Assembly: GCA_019694595.1 (NCBI GenBank)
Contig: JAIBBQ010000003.1
Coordinates: 54,117 to 118,116, forward strand
Direction of reading: 5' to 3'
DNA: 64,000 nucleotides
Origin: Myxococcaceae bacterium
GTDB lineage: Bacteria > Myxococcota > Myxococcia > Myxococcales > Myxococcaceae
Below the pieces are notes generated by a model. That model searched no databases. It was not told the DNA's origin and was given only the letters and a program-made list of their open reading frames with translations. Shown here piece after piece: positions 37,355 through 45,782 of this stretch. The position numbers and the translations under genes are program-made. How positions within the stretch are numbered: position 1 is the first letter of the stretch; each line of letters starts with the position of its first letter.

Positions 37355-38053
37355 ATGAAGATCGTCGTGAACCACTTGACGCGAATGGCTCCGGGCTACA
37401 TCTGCGTCGCGGGGATCGATCCAGCGACCGAGCGCCATGTTCGCCCCGTCCTTCTCGGAGCCCGTCTGACGAGGGCGCTGCTCAAGAATGAGGGCGGCCC
37501 GTTCAGTCTCGGGGCGGTGGTTGACCTCGGGGACGTTGAACCCAACGGGTCTGCCCCGGAAGTCGAAGATCATCTCTTCGAGGCTCCCAACGCGAAGAGC
37601 ACCTCGGCGATGAAGCCCTCGGCATTTTGGAAACTGTTGAAGTCGGTCGCCGCCCCGAACCTGAAGGCCATTTTCGGCAAGGCCCTGAAGCCGAACAGCT
37701 CCAGCATGGCTGTCGATCTCGGAGAAGGCACCGCCTCACTCGGGTGTTTTCATCCCTCCGGCAGCGTCAGCATCGAGATTGATAGCCGGTACGACTCGGT
37801 GAAGCTCCGGTTCAAGGACGGCGGGACCGAGCTACTCGTCGGCGTGACAGATCTGCGGCTGTTCGAGAAGGACCAGAAGACACCGAACAGGAAGGCGATC
37901 GACAACATCAACCGGCGCCTCCGTGCAGGCGTGCCCTGCATCCTCAGCGTTGGTCTTAGCCGCGCGTTCGTGAAGAAGTACGACACCGAGAAGCGCCACT
38001 ACCTTCAAGTGAACAACCTTCACCTCGAAGACGATCCCTGTTGGTCGGGCTGA
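37355..38053 (+). CDS. Dual-OB-domain-like protein linked to DUF488 genes
   Basis: 232 residues, beta-rich, opening MKIVVNHLTRMAPGYICVAGID and HVRPVL. I recognise this as the type of protein annotated as containing a dual-OB domain and often found beside DUF488 genes. It also has SLGCFHPSGS and a C-terminal LVGVTDLRLFEKD strand set. OB folds usually bind nucleic acid. It diverges from the DUF488 pair over ~110 bp. Function unknown; family name from memory. Confidence 0.6.
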   Translation: MKIVVNHLTRMAPGYICVAGIDPATERHVRPVLLGARLTRALLKNEGGPFSLGAVVDLGDVEPNGSAPEVEDHLFEAPNAKSTSAMKPSAFWKLLKSVAAPNLKAIFGKALKPNSSSMAVDLGEGTASLGCFHPSGSVSIEIDSRYDSVKLRFKDGGTELLVGVTDLRLFEKDQKTPNRKAIDNINRRLRAGVPCILSVGLSRAFVKKYDTEKRHYLQVNNLHLEDDPCWSG

Positions 38054-38102
38054 CAGGTGCGGCAGCCGAGGCGGACGGGCAACTCCGAGGAATTCAACCG
38101 CG

Positions 38103-40118
38103 TCAAGCCGCTCCACCGACATCGGCTGGGCGGATGACGCCACCGAGCGTCTGAGGGACCGACCTTGTCGCCAGCTCAGCCTTCCACTTCAAGTACTCGT
38201 CGTGCATCACCCCACCCGCGCTTCGCATCCAGAACGCGATGATGTGTGGCGCTTCCTTCAGGAAGTAGTCGATGTCCCGCGCTTGGGATCCGCGCGGGTG
38301 CGCGAAGACACAATGGACCATCGCGAGCACGTCATCAGCGCCGAACTCCTCGATGAGCGCGACGAGCCGCTGGCCCTGCGATTTCCTCCATCGCCCTCCA
38401 CCCCGCCGCGTGAACTCAGTGGCGATGACCCTCGCTCGTTCGCGGCGTTCGCGTTGCTCGGGTGTCATGGCCCTGACGGCGGCTTCCGCTGCGGCACGAC
38501 GCTCGGCCTCGGCTTCCCGAGCAGCCGCCTCGCGAATGAGCCGCTCCGCCTCCCATCGCGCGGACTCCTCCTCGCGTCGCGCATCCGCAGCGAGCCGCTC
38601 GCGCTCCTCGCGCGCGAACAGAAGAGCATCGGAATAGAGATCTCCAACCCGCGAGAACGCGAACCGCACGGTCGGAGTGACCTGCGCGGTGCGCCACCGC
38701 TGCCGGAGCCCATCGCGCTCATCCCATCTCGTGAACAAGTAGCGGACGTAGTCGATGGCGTCGCCTGTGCTGCTGAACTCCTCCAACAGCTTGGTCACCA
38801 TCGCGGTCTCCGTCTGCCCCCATTTCATCGGGGGCTCCCCGAACTTCTGGAGATGGAGCTGGACCCATTCGCTTTCCAGCTCGGCCAGCGCGGTGGAACC
38901 TAAGGGGGGCGCGGAACTGGGTTGAGGAGGGTCGGTCGCGTCGGGCGTGGTGGTCGGTCGGTCGGTCGCGCCGTTGTCGGTCGGTCGGTCGTCCGGCCGT
39001 TGTTCGGATGAAGATTTTCCGGATTCTCTCTCCGGCCCTTCTTGAGAGAGATTTTCGCTTCCCTTGTCGCTTAGAGACGCTTGTCGCTTCCGCTCCGCGC
39101 CCGCGCTCGAAGTCGGCGGCGCGCATGAGGAATCTGCTCTTTCGGCCGAGGCGACCCCGGATCTAGCGGCACCCTCAGGCGATGGGGGTGGGGGACTCGC
39201 GGCACCCGTGCGGGGCTCTTCAGGTACGGGGGGCCGCGTGGACCGGGGCTCAGCGGCCCCCCCACCCCCGACAAGATGTCTGTGGTGGCCCCCCCGTCCG
39301 ATGGCCTCCCTCGCAGCCGCGAGACGCACGCTCACGGGCAGCTCGACAGGCGATTGCAGCTTCTCGGCCCTCACTTTGGGCGCAAGCAGCTCCTCGATGA
39401 GGTCGAGCGTATTGGAGCTGAACAGCTCTTCGTCGAGGCCCTTCCCCGACGCTTTCGGAAAACGGCGACCGAGCTTGTAGGCGGCCACCTGCGCCCCGTC
39501 CTCGGTCACTTGAACAACCCACCCGATGTCGATGAGCATCTTGATGGCCGCCCGGACTTGGTGCTTGCCGGTGCCCAGCGCCGCCATCATCTCGGCCTTC
39601 GAGACATGCGGCCCCAACGCGATGAGCGCGTCGTCGGTGTTCTCTCCTCCGACCTCCTTCCGGCTCGCGCGCCATGCGTAGTTCAACAGATACAGGTACA
39701 CGTCGAGCACGCGGCCACCCAGCGCACGCCCGACTGCGAACCACGTCAGTCTTCGATCGACTCTTCCCCAGCTCATGTCCGGCTCCGTGGCGATGAACAA
39801 CACCCCGCGCAACCGGCTGCCGGACGATTGCGCGGGGTCGCCACCCTCGGTGGCACGGAAGATGTCGAGCGGCGGCAGCCAACCGCGCGAGAAACGGCGC
39901 GGGCGAAACAGCTTCGAGTACCACGCTGGTTTCGAACGCTGCAAAGTGCGGCCTATCAACTGGGCGAGCGCATTGTCAGCCTCTGGAGATGAACGCAGCG
40001 CGTTTGCCCACCTGCTACGCCACAGAGGCTGACAATTTTCTTCGAATTCTCGCCGCGCCGAGGCTCCGGAAAGCTGCTCGTCCTCATTGGGGAAATTGGC
40101 CGTCGGTTTACAATCCAC
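38103..40118 (-). CDS. Winged-helix, Rep-like DNA-binding protein with long disordered linker
   Basis: Up to 671 residues. Residues ~120-215 form a winged helix (VYLYLLNYAWRAS, VSKAEMMAALGTGKHQVRAA, IKMLIDIGWVVQV), like the DNA-binding part of plasmid and island replication proteins. Then comes a ~180-residue Pro/Ser/Thr/Ala linker, and a C-terminal half with a charged coiled coil (ERERLAADARREEESARW) and a conserved-looking end. No helicase or primase motif is seen. The GTG at 40118 has a poor ribosome site; the ATG at 39776 has GGAG six bases upstream and would give 557 residues, but the codons upstream still look coding. A replication initiator role is inference. Confidence 0.55.
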   Translation of the reverse strand: MDCKPTANFPNEDEQLSGASARREFEENCQPLWRSRWANALRSSPEADNALAQLIGRTLQRSKPAWYSKLFRPRRFSRGWLPPLDIFRATEGGDPAQSSGSRLRGVLFIATEPDMSWGRVDRRLTWFAVGRALGGRVLDVYLYLLNYAWRASRKEVGGENTDDALIALGPHVSKAEMMAALGTGKHQVRAAIKMLIDIGWVVQVTEDGAQVAAYKLGRRFPKASGKGLDEELFSSNTLDLIEELLAPKVRAEKLQSPVELPVSVRLAAAREAIGRGGHHRHLVGGGGAAEPRSTRPPVPEEPRTGAASPPPPSPEGAARSGVASAERADSSCAPPTSSAGAERKRQASLSDKGSENLSQEGPERESGKSSSEQRPDDRPTDNGATDRPTTTPDATDPPQPSSAPPLGSTALAELESEWVQLHLQKFGEPPMKWGQTETAMVTKLLEEFSSTGDAIDYVRYLFTRWDERDGLRQRWRTAQVTPTVRFAFSRVGDLYSDALLFAREERERLAADARREEESARWEAERLIREAAAREAEAERRAAAEAAVRAMTPEQRERRERARVIATEFTRRGGGRWRKSQGQRLVALIEEFGADDVLAMVHCVFAHPRGSQARDIDYFLKEAPHIIAFWMRSAGGVMHDEYLKWKAELATRSVPQTLGGVIRPADVGGAA
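38955..38999. repeat. (GGTC)n tetranucleotide tracts inside the Rep-like gene linker
   Basis: Two short GGTC arrays, about four and three to four units, separated by a dozen bases. They encode the repeated DRPTD-type linker. Tetranucleotide tracts can slip and shift frame, but these are short. Confidence 0.4.
39972..40036. repeat. 14-bp perfect inverted repeat near the 5' end of the Rep-like gene
   Basis: ATTGTCAGCCTCTG (39972-39985) and its exact complement (40023-40036), separated by 37 bases. It lies inside the proposed N-terminal coding part but just upstream of the alternative start at 39776. It could be an operator, an attenuator stem or an origin element. Confidence 0.5.
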
Positions 40119-40359
40119 CCCCTCGCCGGTAGATGCACTTCATGGGAAGCGGGAGCCGGTAACAACAGGCTCCTGTCCATCGGGCGCCCTGAGCACCTCG
40201 GCCGCGAGCGCGGCTGACTCTCTCGGGGCGTAGCCGCAGCACCTCAACATGGTCGTTCGGTCGTCAGCCTCTGCGCGAGCAGTGGGTGGCGGCCCAACTC
40301 ACTCCCGAGGGCGCGGCTGCCTCGCTCGCGGGACACAACTGCGGCAGCGGAGACGCCCG

Positions 40360-40968
40360 ATGAAAAAGAAACCTCCCCCGAATCCGAGTACCACCACGAG
40401 CACCCTCAAAAACATGCGGTTGGTCGATGACGGCCCGCTGCGCGACCACTTGAAGGAAGGGTTGCATCTGCTGTTGCCCTACCGCGTAGAGCTTGGGCCA
40501 CCGCAGGGCCTTGTTCTCACCCTGCGGATCGAATGTGAATGCACAACGTTTGTGGCGTTCGCTTCGGACCCCGAGAACCTCTCGTTCCTCGCCTTCCGAC
40601 GCGATGCTTCGTCGGCAACTCCGGCCGAGGAACCTCCGCGCCTCTACGGCTTCGGGCTCGATGGCGACGTTCTCACAGTGGCCGACGCGCTCGACGTGAT
40701 GGAGGCTTCTCGCGGCGGACCTGAGTCGGCGCTTCACACCGATGTGGTCATGGGAATCCACCTCGACGCGAAGGTGGTTGACGCGGACGGCGATCACGAG
40801 GTCTCCACCGATGCGAACGCAGCGATCGAGTCGTTCTTCGACCAGTTGCGGACGACCGCTCCCACCGACTGGAAGCTCGCGGAGTTCGGAACGGGGAAGA
40901 GCGCCTCGTCGAGCGCCGCGCTGATGGCTCTCAACGACTACTTTCGGCGCGGGGGGAAACCGTCGTGA
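40360..40968 (+). CDS. Uncharacterised protein
   Basis: 202 residues from the ATG at 40360 (CGGAGACG upstream). A lysine/proline-rich leader (MKKKPPPNPSTTTST) precedes a mixed alpha/beta domain. No motif recognised. It overlaps the next gene by 4 bp (GTGA), so the two are co-translated and perhaps partners. It is preceded by ~240 bp without a gene. Confidence 0.55.
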   Translation: MKKKPPPNPSTTTSTLKNMRLVDDGPLRDHLKEGLHLLLPYRVELGPPQGLVLTLRIECECTTFVAFASDPENLSFLAFRRDASSATPAEEPPRLYGFGLDGDVLTVADALDVMEASRGGPESALHTDVVMGIHLDAKVVDADGDHEVSTDANAAIESFFDQLRTTAPTDWKLAEFGTGKSASSSAALMALNDYFRRGGKPS

Positions 40969-41429
40969 TCCGCCCCCTCAGACCGGAGTTGATGCGCTTC
41001 GTCGCCACCGCGATCAGATCGCTTCCGGTGGTGGAGCCGAGCGCTCCCGCCTCGTCGTACCCGCTCAACAAGCCGCTGGACATCTACGTGATGCCCTTCG
41101 GCTCGAAGGTGACCGCCTTCTGCCGGAACGCAGAGGGGGATTGGCTCTTCGTCAACATGGAGGGCGAGCTGAACTGGTACTGCCTCATCGAGCATCCTCG
41201 GCGCTTCGTGCTGGTCCGGCACGACGGAACCGCTCAGCCGCAAGAGGTCGCTCCTCTGGGCCTCGTGTTGGTGACCGACCGCTTGGCTGCCTTCCGCGAC
41301 CGGCTCGACGGCAAGGGACCGCGCATGGTCGAGACCACTCCTGTCCTTGGGTTTGGCGACAGCGCTCTTCTTGGGTTCGACGAAGTCGGGTTCGCGCCGT
41401 TCGGCGCAGGCAAGACGAACGCTCACTGA
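40965..41429 (+). CDS. Uncharacterised protein, coupled to the 40360 gene
   Basis: 154 residues from a GTG that overlaps the previous stop. A compact alpha/beta protein (LDIYVMPFGSKVTAFCRN, DWLFVNMEGELNWY); no family recognised. After it, 41430-41648 has no gene but two small hairpins (around 41441-41456 and 41474-41490) before the excisionase. Confidence 0.55.
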   Translation: MIRPLRPELMRFVATAIRSLPVVEPSAPASSYPLNKPLDIYVMPFGSKVTAFCRNAEGDWLFVNMEGELNWYCLIEHPRRFVLVRHDGTAQPQEVAPLGLVLVTDRLAAFRDRLDGKGPRMVETTPVLGFGDSALLGFDEVGFAPFGAGKTNAH

Positions 41430-41648
41430 GGTGACGCGGGGCGGCGCTCCGCCGCCGACTGACAATCTGCACCCCACCTGTTAGGTGGGCTCCAGCGGCA
41501 CGATCTCGGAGTTCGTGGGCCTCCCCACTCGGGGCTCCGAGACGGCAGTAGATACCCGGATGGAGGTCGGCCCCGATCAAGTAGCCGGTGCATTCGCGGC
41601 ACCGGCGTCAAAGTTCGAGGGTGGCGCCACTTCGCGAGGAGCACCCAC

Positions 41649-41915
41649 ATGAAAGCAGACAATGGGTCTTCCCCGACGGGGAAGGCAGAACGGCAGAGTC
41701 ATGCCCTCGAACCGAAAAGCGACGCGGTTCTCACGGTTCCCGAGGCAGCAACGCTTCTCCGGCTCAATCCGAAGACGGTCTACGAGGCCGTGAGTCGGGG
41801 GGAGCTGCCGCACCAGCGCATCGGGCGGAGGATCCGCCTCAGTCGGAGTGCGCTGATAACGTGGCTCTCGCAGGGCCAAGGTCGCGTCCCGCGCTCGAAG
41901 GAGAAGAAGTCATGA
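41649..41915 (+). CDS. Excisionase-like (MerR/HTH_17) DNA-binding protein of island 1
   Basis: 88 residues; the core VLTVPEAATLLRLNPKTVYE and LPHQRIGRRIRLSRSALITWL is the helix-turn-helix family used by excisionases. It overlaps the integrase gene by 4 bp (ATGA). It is likely to direct excision of island 1 by the adjacent integrase. Confidence 0.85.
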   Translation: MKADNGSSPTGKAERQSHALEPKSDAVLTVPEAATLLRLNPKTVYEAVSRGELPHQRIGRRIRLSRSALITWLSQGQGRVPRSKEKKS

Positions 41916-43114
41916 GCGTGAGACGAGAGAAGCGCCGCGACCCGAAGACGGGCGCGGAGAGGAGGTTCTGGTACGTGGACATCGAGATCGAACGCGCTGA
42001 TGGACGCAAGCGGCGCGTACGCAAGGTGGCCCCGCTCCAGACCAAACGAGCTGCCAAGCAGTACGAGCGCGAACTGCGCCAGTCCCTGCTCGATGGCTCC
42101 TACGACAGGGAGGAGGTGCCGACGCTCGCCGAGTTCAAGCAGCGCTACCTCGACGAGTTCTGCCGCGCGAACCGCCAGAAGCCGAGCACGTTGATTCAGA
42201 AGGAGCGCGTGATCGACCACTACCTCACGCCGAGGTTCGGCAGGAAGAATCTCGACGAGATCACCGACGCCGATGTGCAGCGGCTGAAGGCGGATCTCGT
42301 GGGCAGGAACGCGAAGACGGTGAACAACGTGCTCACCATCCTCAACACGATGCTCAAGGCTGCAATTCGGTGGCGCATCATCGACCGCCTGCCCGCGACC
42401 ATCGAACTCGTGAAGGTCGATCGCGTCACCGAGGCGAAGTTCTACGAGCCGCATGACTACGAACGGCTCGTGGAGGCTGCGAAGTCCATCGACTCGCGCA
42501 TCCACCTCTTCGTTCTTCTCGGTGGTGATGCAGGGCTCCGGTGCGGCGAAATCATCGCGCTGGAGCAGAGCGACGTGGACTTCAAGCGCGGCTTGCTCAG
42601 CGTCTGGCGGGCGGAGTGGGAAGGGCTGCTCTCATCGCCGAAGGGCCGACGCGGCCGGAAGATCGGGCTCACGGCGCGCCTGAAGGAAGCGCTCAAGCAG
42701 AACCAGCATCTCCGTGGTGACCGCGTGCTGTGGCGCGATGATGTCGGCGCCGACGGCAAGGTGTTGAAGGTCACGCAGGTGCTGCTCGCGAAGTGGATGT
42801 GCCGTGCTCAGCGCAAGGCTGGGCTGAAGGTGACCGGCGGCATCCACATCTTGAGGCACACGTTCTGCTCGCGGTTGGCGATGGCGGGTGCGACTCCGGT
42901 GGCCATCAGCACGATGGCCGGTCACCAGAGCCTCTCCACCACGCAGCGCTACCTGCACCTCGCTCCGGCCGCGATGGACCAAGCGATCGCACTGCTCGAT
43001 CGCGGAGCGGATCTCGCCGCAGCCGAGCCGGTGAAGGACCAGCCGGAGACGAACGACGATCCGGTGCAGGCCAACGGCAACGTGACGGCAATTCGAGGCG
43101 GTAAGAAGAAGTAG
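41912..43114 (+). CDS. Tyrosine integrase of island 1
   Basis: 400 residues: N-terminal arm-binding region, core-binding (SAM-like) domain at ~70-160 and catalytic domain at ~175-355. The catalytic set is complete: R210 (AGLRCGE), H312 and R315 (HILRHTFCS), H338 (GHQS) and Y347 (RYLHL). The start is the ATG at 41912 overlapping the excisionase stop. The gene ends 48 bp before the 43163 attachment copy, the classic place for an integrase using a tRNA site. Confidence 0.95.
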   Translation: MSVRREKRRDPKTGAERRFWYVDIEIERADGRKRRVRKVAPLQTKRAAKQYERELRQSLLDGSYDREEVPTLAEFKQRYLDEFCRANRQKPSTLIQKERVIDHYLTPRFGRKNLDEITDADVQRLKADLVGRNAKTVNNVLTILNTMLKAAIRWRIIDRLPATIELVKVDRVTEAKFYEPHDYERLVEAAKSIDSRIHLFVLLGGDAGLRCGEIIALEQSDVDFKRGLLSVWRAEWEGLLSSPKGRRGRKIGLTARLKEALKQNQHLRGDRVLWRDDVGADGKVLKVTQVLLAKWMCRAQRKAGLKVTGGIHILRHTFCSRLAMAGATPVAISTMAGHQSLSTTQRYLHLAPAAMDQAIALLDRGADLAAAEPVKDQPETNDDPVQANGNVTAIRGGKKK

Positions 43115-43120
43115 GAAAAG

Positions 43121-43157
43121 AAAAAGCCGAGAAGCTGTGAGGGCTTCTCGGCTTTTT
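43121..43157. terminator. Bidirectional terminator between integrase 1 and its attachment site
   Basis: 15-base arms AAAAAGCCGAGAAGC (43121-43135) and complement (43143-43157), 7-base loop, with A and T runs on both sides so that it can end transcription both ways. For the minus strand it lies just past the tRNA 3' fragment, so it could have terminated tRNA-Pro before island 2 arrived. Confidence 0.85.
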
Positions 43158-43162
43158 CCGAT

Positions 43163-43205
43163 GTCGGGGAGACAGGATTTGAACCTGCGACCCCTTGGTC
43201 CCGAA
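43163..43205. repeat. Internal attachment-site remnant (43 bp of tRNA-Pro 3' half)
   Basis: Identical over 43 bases to 52959-53001, from the discriminator end through the T arm and variable loop to the anticodon loop; identity ends at 43206. It marks the junction between islands 1 and 2. Confidence 0.9.
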
Positions 43206-43339
43206 GCAACATGCGTTGATGTCCAGCCGGTCACACGCCGTCACAACCAGTTGTTCTTAGCTCTCGAACTGGCCTTGGCGATTCCAGCCAGTCGCGCCCG
43301 GCGAGACCGAGCACCATGGCGTTTGCTGCTGGGGTGCTG

Positions 43340-43531
43340 CTACTTGCCGTCGGCCTTCTTCGCCTGAAGAACCTTGGCGCATGCCGCACAACTGCACTGT
43401 TCTGGCTGACTCACGTCGGCCCAGCGGTTCCCGGCGTCGAATGCCCAACCGCTCGCTGGTGTGTAGCCACAAAGAGCGACACCGTTGACTGCCAGATGGA
43501 CGATCAATGGCTGCATCGAAGCCCCCTTCAC
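43340..43531 (-). CDS. Small cysteine-containing protein
   Basis: 63 residues with four cysteines, one in ALCGYTP and three in CSCAACAK near the end, a possible zinc site. Its ATG overlaps the stop of the lipoprotein gene by 4 bp, which supports it as real. Last gene of the minus-strand exported-protein operon. No family recognised. Confidence 0.5.
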   Translation of the reverse strand: MKGASMQPLIVHLAVNGVALCGYTPASGWAFDAGNRWADVSQPEQCSCAACAKVLQAKKADGK

Positions 43532-44778
43532 TTTCCCTTGTAGCAGTACATCGTCATCGTCCAGCGGGAGTCGTGTTCACCCCACTCCGTCTCACAGGCG
43601 GTCATCTTGGCGCTGTCAAAGTTCGCCTCTTTGCGGGCGAACTCGTAGTCGAGAAATGCATCACCCTGTTGTTCGAGGTTGAAGCCAACTTGGCTGTAGA
43701 GAGTGTTTCCACCCGTGGTCCACTTGGCCCAAATCGCTGGGAACAGGGAAGCAATCCAATCGTGCTTCCCGAACTTCTTGAGAGCCGCGACCACGGCCGC
43801 ATAGCCCTCTCGTTCGCGGCCAACGCAATAAGCGAACATCCTCCGGTCGAGATCACCCCTCTTGGTCCACTTCTCCCGACAGATGTTCTCTGACTGCGAA
43901 AGGTCAAACTTGTACTGCGGCATGGCCGCAAAATCTGGTGGCTCCATCAGCGGAACTTGCGGGATCGTGCCCTGGCCGTTCGCCTTCGGGGGCCAACTCA
44001 GTTTGGAAACAAAGACCGGGCTGTTCACGTTCGCCCACGTCAAACTCGATGTGGTCATCTCCAAGTACACGAGCGCCTCACCGTCTTGCCGTGCGAAGAT
44101 TTCTGGAATCGCCTTTGACCAATAGTCGAACGAGAAGGAAACGTCCTTCTCCCATGGCTTCTGTTCGGAGACCGAAGGCAGCGGCTTCTCGATTCTGAAC
44201 CAGTTCCGCCCTTCTTCGGTTCGATCTCCAACCTTGATGACAAGTCCGAGCGATGGCTCAGCCTTAACAAGTGGCTGGTTCACGTTAGTCGCCGTTCCGA
44301 CCAGGTGGTAACAGAACGCCTTTGAGTCCGGAGTGCCGCAGGCGAAAAAACCCTGCTCCGATATCGTGACCTTGATGTTGTCCGACTGCGCAACGAGATT
44401 CCCGACGCGAAATGCCGCCAGTCGATCCTCATTGAGGAAGATCACCGCACCGGTGTCCGGCCGTGCGACCCAGAAGTAGCCAGCACCAGACTTGTTGACG
44501 TACCTAACGAACCACTCCCCGGACTCCAAGCCCGACACGCCCCGGTCTGCGGACCAAGTCCAGTCTTGGGCCGTACTCTCACTTGCTGCATGGCGTTCGG
44601 CCATCTCCTTCCAGGTTTCGGAGACCAGCCCCACACCAATCCTTGCCTTCTGAACGGTCTCTATGGCCTTCCGTTCTCCGCAGCCAAAGGCGCTGAGCAC
44701 GAGAAGTAGCACCCACAAGGGCGATCTAATGAGTCGCTGAAAGTGCTGAACGGGAAGACGCATGCCGGATGGCCTCAT
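43528..44778 (-). CDS. Predicted lipoprotein, unknown function
   Basis: 416 residues. A signal peptide (LIRSPLWVLLLVLSAFGC) ends in a usable lipobox with the cysteine at ~33. The mature part is beta-rich with several Trp and spaced cysteines. No family recognised. The ATG overlaps the small coiled-coil gene upstream (4 bp). It is anchored in a membrane of the cell envelope. Part of a five-gene operon of exported and small proteins. Confidence 0.65.
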   Translation of the reverse strand: MRPSGMRLPVQHFQRLIRSPLWVLLLVLSAFGCGERKAIETVQKARIGVGLVSETWKEMAERHAASESTAQDWTWSADRGVSGLESGEWFVRYVNKSGAGYFWVARPDTGAVIFLNEDRLAAFRVGNLVAQSDNIKVTISEQGFFACGTPDSKAFCYHLVGTATNVNQPLVKAEPSLGLVIKVGDRTEEGRNWFRIEKPLPSVSEQKPWEKDVSFSFDYWSKAIPEIFARQDGEALVYLEMTTSSLTWANVNSPVFVSKLSWPPKANGQGTIPQVPLMEPPDFAAMPQYKFDLSQSENICREKWTKRGDLDRRMFAYCVGREREGYAAVVAALKKFGKHDWIASLFPAIWAKWTTGGNTLYSQVGFNLEQQGDAFLDYEFARKEANFDSAKMTACETEWGEHDSRWTMTMYCYKGK

Positions 44779-45020
44779 TTGAGTTCTTCGAGCAACGCAA
44801 CCAAGAGGTCTACTTGCCGGTTGAGCTTTCGGAGAGCCGCGACGGTGTTCTGCGGGTACTTGCCAGTTCTCTTCTTCTCTCGCTGGATCCGCTGGACGAT
44901 CCGCTTGTGCAGCGAGAGCTTCCGGCGACCCTGCAACTTCAGCAACTCACGGAGCAACTTGAGGTTTCGCTCGGCTTGGTTTGCGGCGCTTCTCAGCTCA
45001 GCCACCGACTTGTTCGCCAT
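44775..45020 (-). CDS. Small basic coiled-coil protein
   Basis: 81 residues, almost wholly helical with heptad spacing of Leu (AERNLKLLRELLKLQGR, ALRKLNRQVDLLVALLEELK). No signal peptide. Coupled to the lipoprotein gene by ATGA. Function unknown. Confidence 0.6.
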   Translation of the reverse strand: MANKSVAELRSAANQAERNLKLLRELLKLQGRRKLSLHKRIVQRIQREKKRTGKYPQNTVAALRKLNRQVDLLVALLEELK

Positions 45021-45032
45021 GAGACCTCCGGT

Positions 45033-45779
45033 TCATTTCGCCAGCCAAAGCGCCTTGTCGCCGTCGAAGAACTCGACCGATGGGCTCTCCACCGAGAGCA
45101 GGTCTGTTCTCTGAGTTGCCATTGAGCCTCGCCAGGGCACCAACATGGCCCCCTTCACTTTCTTGGGAAGCCCCCGCCAACTCCACCGCAACCGAACACT
45201 GGGCTCTTCAATCACGGCTTTGACATCCTTCGGCATGTCCTTGAACACGGGCCCGCAGGGCCTAACGAACCCCTCCTCGTCCCAGCACTCGACCCGCTTC
45301 CAAGCACCGATGGTCAGCGCCAAGCCATTCTCCGCGTTGCCGATCAGAACCGCTGCATTCAGCTTGTCTTCCATCAGCGAGTTACCCATACCGACTCGGA
45401 AGTGACCGGCGAGGAAAGTCACTCGTCCACCGTTGTTGGGCTCCACGTCCAGACAGTACCTGGCAGTGCTGAGGTGCTTCTTTGCAGCAGCGATCTTGGC
45501 CGCGAGCGACTTGTCCTTCGACAAAGACTTCACCAGTTCAGAACGCTGGTAGGACTTCTCGGAAACCTCGTCGAAGCGGTCGGCAACTTCCTTGTCAGCC
45601 AGTCGGGCCATCGTTTCAAAATCCGACCGGATCACACCGTCGAGGATGTCCAAGAGGTTGTACTCGACGCGGATGCAACCCCCTTCATCCTCATGAATGC
45701 CGTTGAGTGATGGCTTCTCGGCTTCGGGCTCGTCCGAAGGCTCGCCAGCAGCCATGAGGGCAAGGACCAGTAGAAACAT
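45033..45779 (-). CDS. Predicted secreted protein, unknown function
   Basis: 248 residues with a short hydrophobic N-terminus (MFLLVLALMAAG) that can act as a signal peptide. The body has an alpha/beta mix and four cysteines. No family recognised. It starts 3 bp before the end of the upstream lipoprotein gene region and is followed by the coiled-coil gene after 12 bp, so it is co-transcribed. Confidence 0.6.
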   Translation of the reverse strand: MFLLVLALMAAGEPSDEPEAEKPSLNGIHEDEGGCIRVEYNLLDILDGVIRSDFETMARLADKEVADRFDEVSEKSYQRSELVKSLSKDKSLAAKIAAAKKHLSTARYCLDVEPNNGGRVTFLAGHFRVGMGNSLMEDKLNAAVLIGNAENGLALTIGAWKRVECWDEEGFVRPCGPVFKDMPKDVKAVIEEPSVRLRWSWRGLPKKVKGAMLVPWRGSMATQRTDLLSVESPSVEFFDGDKALWLAK

Positions 45780-45782
45780 CGC

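Larger units (their letters stand above)
17617..43205. mobile_element. Genomic island 1 integrated at tRNA-Pro (defence island)
   Basis: Bounded by the 20-bp tRNA 3' remnant at 17617 and a 43-bp tRNA remnant at 43163. The last two genes are an excisionase-like HTH protein and a tyrosine integrase whose 3' end is 48 bp from the right junction, the usual layout of tRNA-integrated elements. Cargo: type I restriction, a ubiquitin-like system, an RloC-like ATPase, serine recombinases, DUF488 proteins and a winged-helix protein. No conjugation genes (relaxase, coupling protein, type IV secretion) are seen, so it appears integrative and possibly mobilisable. Confidence 0.85.

Noticed and set aside
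38955..38999. GGTC repeats as a phase-variation switch
   Set aside because: Only three or four units in each tract, interrupted; too short for efficient slippage, though kept as a listed repeat.
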